A DNA stretch of 64,000 nucleotides, taken from the NCBI RefSeq assembly GCF_014649695.1, contig NZ_BMTN01000024.1:31838-95837 (forward strand), given 5' to 3'. How positions within the stretch are numbered: the first letter of the stretch is position 1; the number at the start of each line of letters is the position of its first letter. The translations under genes were made by a program, and so were the position numbers. The DNA comes from Streptomyces kurssanovii. GTDB taxonomy: Bacteria; Actinomycetota; Actinomycetes; Streptomycetales; Streptomycetaceae. Below the pieces are notes generated by a model. That model had not been told where the DNA came from. It did no database searches and was given only the letters and a program-made list of their open reading frames with translations. Positions 53,366 through 60,871 of this stretch are shown here, piece after piece.

Positions 53366-54211
53366 TCAGCGCACCCAGGTACCGGTGAGGGCCTGGACGG
53401 CGGAGCCGTCGAGGTCGGCGAGGGTGGTGGCGACGAAGTCGCGGGCCCACTGCGAGGTCTGGATGCGGAAGGGCGGGCGGGCGACGGTCAGGGCGTCGAC
53501 GATCAGGGCGGCTGCCTCGGCCGGGGACTGGGCGTTGCTGAACGACTGCCGGGTGCGGGTGATGTAGGCCTCAAGCGCCGGGCCGTAGGGCCCGGCGGCG
53601 GCGAGCAGGGTCGGGACGTCCAGGCCGAGATTGGCGACGAACTCGCTTGCCACCGCGCCCGGCTCGACCACGGTGACATCGACGCCGACGGTGGAGGCGA
53701 CCGGCGCGAGGGACTGCATGAAGCCCTCTACGGCGAACTTGGCCGCGCAGTACGCCTCGTTGAAGGGCTGGCCGACTACGCCGCCGACGCTAGTGACGGT
53801 GATCACCCGGCCCTTCGACGCACGCAGGTGCGGCAGGGCCGCCCGGGTCGCCGCCACCACGCCGAAGAAGTTGACCTCCATGGCCGCGCGGACGTCGTCG
53901 ACGCTGCTCTGTTCGATGGTGCCGACCTGGGCGGCGCCGGCGTTGTTGACCAGCGCGTCCATGCGGCCGTGCTCGGCGACGACCTCGTCCAGGCAGGCGG
54001 TGATGCCGGCGGAGTCGGTCACATCCAGGCGCTTGACCTGGATCCGGTCCGCGACACCCGCCTGGGCGGCGGCCGTGAGCAGGGCCTCTGCCTTGCCGGT
54101 GTCGCGCATGGTGGCGATGGTCGCCCAGCCTGCCCGGGCGGTGCCGATGGCGGCGGCCAGGCCAATGCCGGAGGACGTACCGGTGATCAGAACCGTCTTC
54201 GGGGAGGTCAT
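53366..54211 (-). CDS. Short-chain dehydrogenase/reductase
   Basis: The 281-residue SDR has the cofactor motif TGTSSGIG (residues about 10-17), NNAGAAQ, and the active-site Ser in VTSVGG with YCAAK (Tyr-x-x-x-Lys). It is a classical NAD(P)-dependent oxidoreductase of unknown substrate. It is divergent from a TetR gene, with two palindromic operators between their starts, so it is the probable target of that repressor. Confidence 0.93.
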   Translation of the reverse strand: MTSPKTVLITGTSSGIGLAAAIGTARAGWATIATMRDTGKAEALLTAAAQAGVADRIQVKRLDVTDSAGITACLDEVVAEHGRMDALVNNAGAAQVGTIEQSSVDDVRAAMEVNFFGVVAATRAALPHLRASKGRVITVTSVGGVVGQPFNEAYCAAKFAVEGFMQSLAPVASTVGVDVTVVEPGAVASEFVANLGLDVPTLLAAAGPYGPALEAYITRTRQSFSNAQSPAEAAALIVDALTVARPPFRIQTSQWARDFVATTLADLDGSAVQALTGTWVR

Positions 54212-54262
54212 GAGGGTCTTCCTTGCCTGGGAACACTGGGAACACGACGGGCCGACACCCGT

Positions 54263-54314
54263 AACCGGGGAGTTCCCCGGTTATCTGCGACAGTAAACGG
54301 GGAACTCCCCGGTT
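54263..54314. promoter_or_regulatory. Twin palindromic operators of the SDR/TetR pair
   Basis: AACCGGGGAGTTCCCCGGTT (54263-54282) and AAACGGGGAACTCCCCGGTT (54295-54314) are near-perfect 20-base palindromes separated by 12 bases in the intergenic region of two divergent genes. Confidence 0.85.
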
Positions 54315-54336
54315 GTCCAGATAGACTGGTCCCCCG

Positions 54337-54942
54337 ATGAAGGGAGCAACCTTGACCACCAAGCCGAGCGTGTTGCGTGCCGATGCCCGCCGCAACCGGG
54401 AGCGCATCCTCGAAGCGGCCGTGCGCGCCTTTTCCGAGAAGGGCGCGGACGTTGCGATCGACACGATCGCCAAGACCGCGGGCGTCGGCTCGGCCACGCT
54501 CTACCGCCACTTCCCCACGCGCGAGGCGCTGGTGGAGGCGGCCTACCGCAACGAGCTGGCCCGCGTCTGCGACAGCGCCGCGAAGCTGCTCGACGATAAC
54601 CCGCCCGACCGGGCGATCCGCCTGTGGATGGACGACTTCATCGACTACCTGAGCGCCAAGCAGGGCATGGCGGACGCACTGCGGGCCGCGGTCGCATCCG
54701 GTGCGGACCCCTTCGCTGAGACCGTCGACAAGCTCGCCACCGCGCTCGGCACTCTGCTGCACGCCGGCGCCGACGCCGGTCTCCTGCGCCCGGACATCGA
54801 CCCCTTCGATGTCGGCTTCAGCCTGGCCGGCATCGGGCTGATCACCAGCGCTCCCGACCAACGCGAACGGGCCGGCCGCCTCCTCGACCTGCTCCTCGAC
54901 GGCCTCCGGTACGGAGCGGACGGGTCGACGTCCAGCTCGTGA
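54337..54942 (+). CDS. TetR-family transcriptional regulator
   Basis: The 201-residue protein has a TetR helix-turn-helix (NRERILEAAVRAFSEKGADV and GVGSATLYRHFPTREALVEA) and a TetR_C-like ligand domain. It is divergent from the SDR gene and downstream of twin palindromes that fit TetR operators, so it probably represses the SDR gene and itself. Ligand unknown. Confidence 0.93.
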   Translation: MKGATLTTKPSVLRADARRNRERILEAAVRAFSEKGADVAIDTIAKTAGVGSATLYRHFPTREALVEAAYRNELARVCDSAAKLLDDNPPDRAIRLWMDDFIDYLSAKQGMADALRAAVASGADPFAETVDKLATALGTLLHAGADAGLLRPDIDPFDVGFSLAGIGLITSAPDQRERAGRLLDLLLDGLRYGADGSTSSS

Positions 54943-55465
54943 CCCGGCTCCGGTCCCGCTGGCTTGGTGAAGTCAGCGGTCCGGCACCCCGACCGCGTTG
55001 CGGAGCGCGAGCTACTGACATGGGTCAGGAAATGTGAAACAGGCACGGAGGCGCCCGCGCACATCCAGGCCGCCGAGGCCGATCTGCTCGACACGCTGCC
55101 CGGTGTGTCTGTAAGCACTTCTTTGGGCTCCAGCGCACGGCACTGCCGGGGTGGAGGGGGCGTGTATCGGTGTGATTCACGCCCCTTGTAGCAAGGTGAT
55201 TTGGCCCCACTTCGATCGGGTGGTTCCGTTGGCCCGGGTAGGGGACGTTGACGGTAGTTTTGGAGCCTCGGTGGACCTTCGTCAGCGCCTCCCCGACAGG
55301 TGCGTGGAGGGTTGACTACCCGGCTCGACTCAAGCCGCGGACCTCCCGGTGACCGCGGCGGCTGGACGAGAACGGGCGATGGTGCGGCCGGCACTGGGAC
55401 TTGACGGCCGATCCGCTGGCGAACGACGCCGCCTGCGGGCAGCCAGGTCGGATGTTGAACGCGCC
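54943..55465. other. Intergenic/degenerate region with one arm of an inverted repeat
   Basis: A short plus frame (LLTWVRKCETGTEAPAHI, near 55015-55070) may be a gene remnant but is not recognised. The inverted-repeat arm at 55106-55140 lies inside. The rest is non-coding to my reading. Confidence 0.35.
55106..55140. repeat. Left arm of a 35-bp imperfect inverted repeat
   Basis: This stretch contains GCACTTCTTTGGGCTCCAG and is the reverse complement of 56055-56089 with about two mismatches. The pair brackets a Nudix gene. Confidence 0.8.
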
Positions 55466-55939
55466 TCAGTGCTGGATCAGGCCGCCGACCGGGACGGCAG
55501 CGACGTGGCCGGTCGCCGGAAGCGTCTGAGCCAGGGCGAGGCCAACGTCGACCAGCGACGACCGGCGCAGACAAGCGACATCGGGAATCGGAGTCCAGAC
55601 CGACTCAACGATTTCGCCGTTCGGCTCCGGCCGCAGCTGGCCGCCAGTAATACGAACCTGATAGAAGACGCCAACATTCTGATGCTCTGGTCCGCCGGGG
55701 ATGGCACGTTCGGCCGCGGGGATCACCCGGGAGTCCACGCCCAACAGGCGTTCGACCACCGCATCGCAGCCGGTCTCCTCGGCGACCTCCCGGATCACCG
55801 CGTCGAACGGATCCTCCGCGTGCTCGACCCTGCCACCCGGAAGGGTCCAGTTACTCTCGCCCTTCGGCGGCACGTGACGGGCGAGCAGTACCCGCCCGCC
55901 CTCGATGCACACGGCGTACGCCGCCAGCCGGAAACTCAT
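55466..55939 (-). CDS. Nudix hydrolase
   Basis: From the ATG at 55939 (GGGGAGGGGGGAA just upstream) the protein has 157 residues. It has a Nudix box with LPGGRVEHAEDPFDAVIRE then VAEETGCD. It hydrolyses a nucleoside-diphosphate-type substrate. A longer start at 55993 lacks a good site. The gene lies between inverted repeats about 950 bases apart and its neighbours are unrelated, so it may have arrived as a small mobile segment. Confidence 0.88.
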   Translation of the reverse strand: MSFRLAAYAVCIEGGRVLLARHVPPKGESNWTLPGGRVEHAEDPFDAVIREVAEETGCDAVVERLLGVDSRVIPAAERAIPGGPEHQNVGVFYQVRITGGQLRPEPNGEIVESVWTPIPDVACLRRSSLVDVGLALAQTLPATGHVAAVPVGGLIQH

Positions 55940-56054
55940 TTCCCCCCTCCCCCGCACCTCCCACCGGACCCTATCCCGACGTCCAAGATCCATTCAGCGC
56001 TATGAGCGCAGAGTGGAGCCAGATCAACTTCCTACGCCTGGAGCCACTTCAGCT

Positions 56055-56089
56055 CCGTGCACTGGAGCCCAAAGAAGTGCCTACAGACA
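56055..56089. repeat. Right arm of the 35-bp imperfect inverted repeat
   Basis: Reverse complement of 55106-55140 with about two mismatches. Here the strand reads CTGGAGCCCAAAGAAGTGC. Confidence 0.8.
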
Positions 56090-56308
56090 CCGGTGTCCGT
56101 CTGCCGGATCTGACCGAGCTGCGGGCACGCGGAACCCTTGGCGTGCGCCCCACTACGTCGGCGGGCCCGCGACGGGGCCTGGGAAGGGGCGCAGAGGACG
56201 CGGAGTCCCTCCGGTAACAGGAGCCGACGTCGCGGTGCCCATAACTCCCTCGCCCTCCGCGCCGGCGGACGGACCACGGCGTGCGGAAGCTCGGTGCGCG
56301 AGCGCCAC

Positions 56309-56331
56309 CTCACAGGCTCACAGGCTCACAG
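56309..56331. repeat. Short tandem repeat of CACAGGCT
   Basis: CTCACAGG is repeated about three times in tandem (unit CACAGGCT). It lies at the point where the minus-strand gene loses its normal C-terminus. Confidence 0.7.
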
Positions 56332-57160
56332 GTGGCGGCCTCGCTCTGGCTGCATCCCACAGCGCGCCAGGCGACACCGATCCGAAGCTTCGGGTCGGTC
56401 AGCAGCGGCAGGATGCGGTTGAGTTCGTCGTGGACGGCGGCTGCGTGGTACGGGTCGGCTGCCCGCTGGTCGGGATGCTGGCCAGTGGATCGGCTTCGTC
56501 GAGTCCCAGGGGTACCACCCTCATAGCTTGGCGTGTCATGCGCTCCCGGCTCCAGCGGATATACACCGGGCGGAAGGCGCGTACGCAGGCGCCGACGTAG
56601 TACGTCGTGAGTGCCGCGCCGCCCTGGGGGTCCCATCTGCCGTTCTCGAGGGCGTGGGTGCGGAACAGTTCAAGGCCCGCCAGGACGGTTTCGGTGGCAA
56701 CCTCGCTGCGGTCGTCCCGGTCCCAGTCGTGGACGATCGCACCGGCCGGCACCGGCCGGTGGATCATGCTGGTCTGCCGGAAGATCTCCCCGGTGCTGTT
56801 CCCGCCGATAATGATCGGCCAGCCGTACTCCATCAGCTGCCCGGCGAACTTGCGATAGCGGGGGCCGGTAAACCCGTCCGCACGCAGGACCTCCACGACG
56901 CGGGCGTCACCGGCCAGCCGGGCTGCGCGGGCCTCCGACGCCTCCGGCCCCACACCCCCCGCCAACAGGTCCTCGATCCGGGCCAGTTCCTGCCCCTGTG
57001 GCGGCAGCAGCAGTTCATCACAGCAGTCGGCTCCGGTGTCCGAGGACGGCCCAGAGTGCTCCGGAGCGGGGCGCCCAGGGGCGCCAGCTGTGATCTCACT
57101 CGACACACCGGCTCCTTTGCGCAGTAGCGGACCCTCGTCGGGTGCGTGGCGTTGGCTCAC
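56310..57160 (-). pseudogene. Conserved hypothetical protein gene, frameshifted and 3'-truncated
   Basis: The frame from 57160 reads GPRYRKFAGQLMEYGWPII, then AFRPVYIRWSRERMTRQAMR and ADPLASIPTSGQ. Near 56470 it must shift by one to continue ADPYHAAAVHDELNRILPLL and DPKLRIGVAWRAVGCSQSEA. That end resembles the start of a sigma-region-4-like helix-turn-helix, which is cut off at the CACAGGCT repeat. The intact family is a Streptomyces sigma-factor-like protein, by my reading. Either read error plus truncation or true decay. Confidence 0.6.
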
Positions 57161-57330
57161 GACCTTCTGATAGGTCCGGTGCGCAGATCTCCCCCCGGCC
57201 TTTTACCAAGAATCTTCACAAGCCCGGCGTGAGAGTCCTCACGCGGGGGCAGCGGCGCCGGATGCGGCTACAGCAACAACATCCGGACACGGCCCCGAGC
57301 CGTGTCGCCCTGCCAGCAACGGGAGTTGCC

Positions 57331-57507
57331 GTGAACGGTCCCCTCCTGGGCCAGCGTGCCGCCGTCATCTTCCTCCTCGGCATCCTCGCTGCCCTCGCCG
57401 CCGGCGGCCTCACCGCCGCCAAAGGCGGCACCCTCGCCGACGCCACCCTCATCGGCGGCGCCACCTTCGCCGCTGCCGTCGCCTTCTTCCACACCATCAT
57501 CGAATAA
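57331..57507 (+). CDS. Small two-helix membrane protein
   Basis: The 58-residue protein from GTG 57331 (GGGAG upstream) has two hydrophobic helices (AAVIFLLGILAALAAGGLTA and LIGGATFAAAVAFFHTII) joined by a short KGG turn. Function unknown; the form resembles holin-like or small-toxin-like proteins but this is not established. Confidence 0.6.
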   Translation: MNGPLLGQRAAVIFLLGILAALAAGGLTAAKGGTLADATLIGGATFAAAVAFFHTIIE

Positions 57508-57694
57508 CCCGCCAACGCCTCGGGCCAAGTCAGCACCATCACGGCCGACCACAGAGTGCCGAGCCGCTGCCTGCGGCCCGGCACACGCAGTCTCTACCGC
57601 CTCTCCCAGCCAGCCGGCGGCCGCAACCCCTGGAACTGGTGCTGCGCCGGGAGTGGTTCCCCTCGGGAGCCCGCCCGGCGACGGCAGCGGGGGG

Positions 57695-58963
57695 TCACCA
57701 CACGGGAGCGTCCAGGCGCCTCTCAGCATTCATGAGGGACTCGGCATTCAGGCAGACATCGCGTTCGGTGGGGGGATTGGTCGTATCCCTCTCGGCAGCC
57801 TGCCCGCTGCTCTCGCTCTCTGGAATGACGAGGCGGTATCCCACGTTTCGTACGGTTTGGATGAGCGACTCGTGCTCCGGGCCGAGTTTGGCGCGCAGCC
57901 GCCGCACATGAACGTCGACCGTGCGCATATCACCGAAGTAGTCGTAGCCCCACACCTCCTGCAGCAGCTGCGCCCGGGTGAAGACCCGGCCAGGGTGCTG
58001 CGCGAGGTACGTCAGCAGCTCGAACTCCTTGAACGTCAGGTCCAGGACCCGGCCCTTGAGCTTGGCGCTGTATGTAGCCGCGTCGATCGAGAGCTGACTG
58101 AAGGTGCTCGGTTCGCCGGTCGGCTTCGTGGCGGGGCGTGGGGGGGTGCGGACCCTCGCCAGCCGTAGCCGCGCTTCGACCTCGGCCGGGCCTGCAGTGT
58201 CGAGCAGGACGTCGTCGATGCCCCAGTCCGCGGTTACGGCGGCGAGGCATCCCTCGTTGACCACGAGGAGTATCGGGCAGCGGGGTCGGGCGGCACCCAG
58301 CCGCTGGCACAGCGAGCGCACCTGTGGCAGATCACGCCGGCCGTCGATCAGGACGACGTCGGCACCGGGGGTGAGCGTGAGCTCGGTTTCGCCGGCAGAC
58401 GTCACACGCACGGTGTGCAGGAGCAGGCCGAGCGCGGGGAGCACCTCCGTCGAAGGCTGGAGGGCATTGGTCAGCAGGAGCAGGTTCAGGTGTGCAGTGA
58501 CAGTTTGCGGCCGAGGATGTTGCGCTGCCCGCCTGCCAGCTTGCGGTGGTTCGGATTGTGCGCGCTCGCCCTGCCCGCCGGGGACGTCGTCGTTATGGTC
58601 CAGGTGGGCGTTCGTGCCCGGCAGGTGGTCGGTGGGCGGGTGGTGCATGACGCGGTCCGCAGCCGATCCGGCGGGAAGGGCCGGGCCCTGAGTGAGGCCG
58701 TCCAGATCCTGCACGGCTCCGACAACCTGGCAATGCGCTGCGACCTGCAGCCAGAAGGCGGCTGATTCGTACTTCTCTTCCTCGAGCTGCTCCCTGCCCC
58801 ACCGGTACACCTGCTGGTGGTCCAGGGTGCGCTCTGCCTGCTCCAGTAGCTCGCGGCGTTCGGAATCGTTCAGGTCGCGCAGCCGGTCCATCACCGCTTC
58901 GAAGCCCGCCGACATCTGCTCCGAGCTCTTCGTGAAACGCGTGTGGCGCTCGTGATGGCTCAC
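57695..58963 (-). CDS. GlnR-like OmpR-family regulator with an unusual N-terminal extension
   Basis: Residues about 160-395 closely resemble Streptomyces Gln[40 protein letters not shown] and the winged helix [20 protein letters not shown] with [20 protein letters not shown]. The first 160 residues are foreign to GlnR: a helical stretch ([20 protein letters not shown]) and a His/Pro-rich linker. The start overlaps the sigma factor stop by four bases. GlnR controls nitrogen genes; this paralogue may have a different input through the extension (inference). Confidence 0.85.
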   Translation of the reverse strand: MSHHERHTRFTKSSEQMSAGFEAVMDRLRDLNDSERRELLEQAERTLDHQQVYRWGREQLEEEKYESAAFWLQVAAHCQVVGAVQDLDGLTQGPALPAGSAADRVMHHPPTDHLPGTNAHLDHNDDVPGGQGERAQSEPPQAGRRAAQHPRPQTVTAHLNLLLLTNALQPSTEVLPALGLLLHTVRVTSAGETELTLTPGADVVLIDGRRDLPQVRSLCQRLGAARPRCPILLVVNEGCLAAVTADWGIDDVLLDTAGPAEVEARLRLARVRTPPRPATKPTGEPSTFSQLSIDAATYSAKLKGRVLDLTFKEFELLTYLAQHPGRVFTRAQLLQEVWGYDYFGDMRTVDVHVRRLRAKLGPEHESLIQTVRNVGYRLVIPESESSGQAAERDTTNPPTERDVCLNAESLMNAERRLDAPVW

Positions 58964-59574
58964 TTTCGCACCTCCTGCGGCTGTGTCGTAACGGGCACCT
59001 GATAAGCAGTCATGCCTGGTGACATGCGCAGTTTCTCAAGAGCGGTTTTCAGAATCCTCTTGACGTTGTCGACTCCGGTGCCCATCAGCTGCGCGCACAC
59101 AGCAACCGTCAGCCCGTCGAGATGATGAAGTTGCAGTGCTCTGCGTTCTCGTGCGTTCAAGTCCGCCAAAGCGCGACGTAAGTCCAGGCGCAGATCGACG
59201 ACGCTGAAGGCGTCCCGATGGACTGCCAGCGCACAGACCACGAGGTCCATGTCGCCTCCCTCCACCGCCAACCTGCGGCCGTGGCCACGAAGATGGTCCA
59301 CGGCCCGCCGCTGCGCGATCGTGTAAAGAGCCGCCGTGGGGGCCGGGTGATCGGGGTGAGCGGGCCACCAGACGAAGAAATCCACGAATGCCTGGCTCCT
59401 CACCTCCGCGGCATCGGCCTCTCCTACGCGACGAGCGAGAAACCTGTACAACCGCTCGCTCTCACCGAAGTAGAGGTCCCGCAACATGCCTTCGGTGATG
59501 ACGTCTGGGTTGTTGTCCTCATCCGCTGCAGCCGGGTTCGCGTCCTGGCCGGGCACGGGGTGTACCACGCTCAT
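58960..59574 (-). CDS. ECF-type RNA polymerase sigma factor
   Basis: The 204-residue protein has sigma region 2 ([37 protein letters not shown]) and a region-4-like helix-turn-helix ([38 protein letters not shown]). The start ATG at 59574 overlaps the stop of the small membrane protein gene. The GlnR-like gene follows with a four-base overlap. It may direct a small regulon together with them. Confidence 0.82.
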   Translation of the reverse strand: MSVVHPVPGQDANPAAADEDNNPDVITEGMLRDLYFGESERLYRFLARRVGEADAAEVRSQAFVDFFVWWPAHPDHPAPTAALYTIAQRRAVDHLRGHGRRLAVEGGDMDLVVCALAVHRDAFSVVDLRLDLRRALADLNARERRALQLHHLDGLTVAVCAQLMGTGVDNVKRILKTALEKLRMSPGMTAYQVPVTTQPQEVRK

Positions 59575-59867
59575 CGGCGCCGCCCGGGCGACGGCGTCCC
59601 GCGTCGTGCGCCCTCCGCCCCCTTCACCTCGTGCCTCACCGGCAGCGCGCTGCCCGTCGCACCACCGCTTTCTACACACCACTCGCCCGCCTGGCCCTGC
59701 TGGCGCACCCGCACCGGACCACGGGCAGCCGCCGCAGCATTCACTGCCCGCTCCACCATCAGCCGATGCTCGCGAGCGAGCCGCACCCGCGCCCATACAC
59801 GTGCCCACACGGACAACAGGACCACCACCGCGGCCGCCACCTCTCCAGGCCCCGCCGAACCCAGCAC
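59571..59867 (-). CDS. Small membrane protein upstream of the sigma factor
   Basis: The 98-residue protein has one N-terminal membrane helix (EVAAAVVVLLSVWARVWA) and a basic Arg/Gly-rich tail. Its stop overlaps the sigma factor start by four bases, which supports its reality and one operon. An anti-sigma role is conceivable from position but no zinc-binding or anti-sigma motif is seen. Confidence 0.6.
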   Translation of the reverse strand: MLGSAGPGEVAAAVVVLLSVWARVWARVRLAREHRLMVERAVNAAAAARGPVRVRQQGQAGEWCVESGGATGSALPVRHEVKGAEGARRGTPSPGRRR

Positions 59868-60109
59868 CCGCCCTCACCGCCCCATCTCGCTCTTCAGCAC
59901 GTTCATCCCTACATCCGTTCAGGACAGCGATTCGGGTACAACCGAACCCGAAAAAGTTTTAGTTCGCCGCGCCGGGCCGCTCGCGTTTATGGAGAACCAT
60001 GCGGCGCAGGTTGTCCTGTGCATACCGAGGGCCAGGCTGTGGCCGAACTCCGCTGAGGACTGCCAGGAGCTGGGTGGAGTCGGTGCCTGTGCAGCTCTTC
60101 ACGATCATG

Positions 60110-60137
60110 GGGCCCCGCCGACCTTGCGGCGGGGCCC
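60110..60137. terminator. Strong hairpin, possible terminator
   Basis: Arms GGGCCCCGCCG and CGGCGGGGCCC pair perfectly with a six-base loop. It is isolated between weak frames, so direction is uncertain. Confidence 0.65.
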
Positions 60138-60271
60138 ACGCATGCTCCTCGCTCCCCACCTTCCTCATACTGTTCAAGCAGCTACAAAGTGAGGCGAAGA
60201 GCGGCAGCGGCCGCTTTCAAGAATCCCCATCAAGGCGGCGGGCCCGAGGTCCTTCGCGGGTGCCTGCGAGT

Positions 60272-60493
60272 TCAGAATGTCGGTGTAGCGGGCGATGCTG
60301 ACGGGGAGACGAAGGAGGCCGGTTCGAGGCTCGCCCGTGAGGTCTGGCGGACGTACTTCACATAACCGGCGAGGGCCTGGGCGTCGCTGCCGGCGGTGTA
60401 CCCGCAGATGTCGACGACGGCTTCCACGACGGCGGCGACGTCCGCGTAACCGGTGCCGGTCCGGGAAACGGCACGGCCCTTGACGATCTCCAT
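60272..60493 (-). CDS. Possible small hypothetical gene
   Basis: From an ATG at 60493 a 73-residue frame (YADVAAVVEAVVDICGYTAG and AQALAGYVKYVRQTSRA) has fair codon bias and a helical, plausible sequence. No ribosome site or homologue is recognised. Low confidence; it may be a gene fragment. Confidence 0.3.
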   Translation of the reverse strand: MEIVKGRAVSRTGTGYADVAAVVEAVVDICGYTAGSDAQALAGYVKYVRQTSRASLEPASFVSPSASPATPTF

Positions 60494-60659
60494 CCCGACG
60501 ACAAGGCGCCGCACCGTCTCGGTCACCATCCACGGCCGCCACCTGCACCTCCTCTCGGCCGACGACGGCGTCCACATCCGCCTCGTCCCCGGCGGCACCC
60601 GCCTCGAGGTCACCACCCACCACGCCTACGGCCGCAGCTTCACGGCGACGCTGGGATAG
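60453..60659 (+). CDS. Possible small hypothetical gene
   Basis: The plus frame ends HGRHLHLLSADDGVHIRLV, then TRLEVTTHHAYGRSFTATLG, a beta-rich pattern, and is followed by a strong terminator. It overlaps the opposite-strand candidate. At most one of the two is likely real. Start unclear. Confidence 0.3.
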   Translation: MPVRETARPLTISIPTTRRRTVSVTIHGRHLHLLSADDGVHIRLVPGGTRLEVTTHHAYGRSFTATLG

Positions 60660-60750
60660 GGGCGGCCTGCCGAAACGGCCGGCGGCGCGCCGGCGTCTGA
60701 ACGGGGGTGTCGGGCCGGCGCTCCACGAGCGCCCGCTGTGGGAGCGGCGC

Positions 60751-60779
60751 CCAAGGGGCCTGGGCTCCCAGCCCCTTGG
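60751..60779 (+). terminator. Terminator upstream of the conservon genes
   Basis: Arms CCAAGGGGC and GCCCCTTGG pair perfectly with an 11-base loop. It separates the weak frames to the left from the conservon-type kinase gene. Confidence 0.75.
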
Positions 60780-60871
60780 CCCGCGGCGTGAGGGTGGCGC
60801 AACCGAACTTCCCACGTTGCCTAACAGCCGGGAAACCGCCCGGTACGGCGATTGGACTAGCTTCGTGACGT

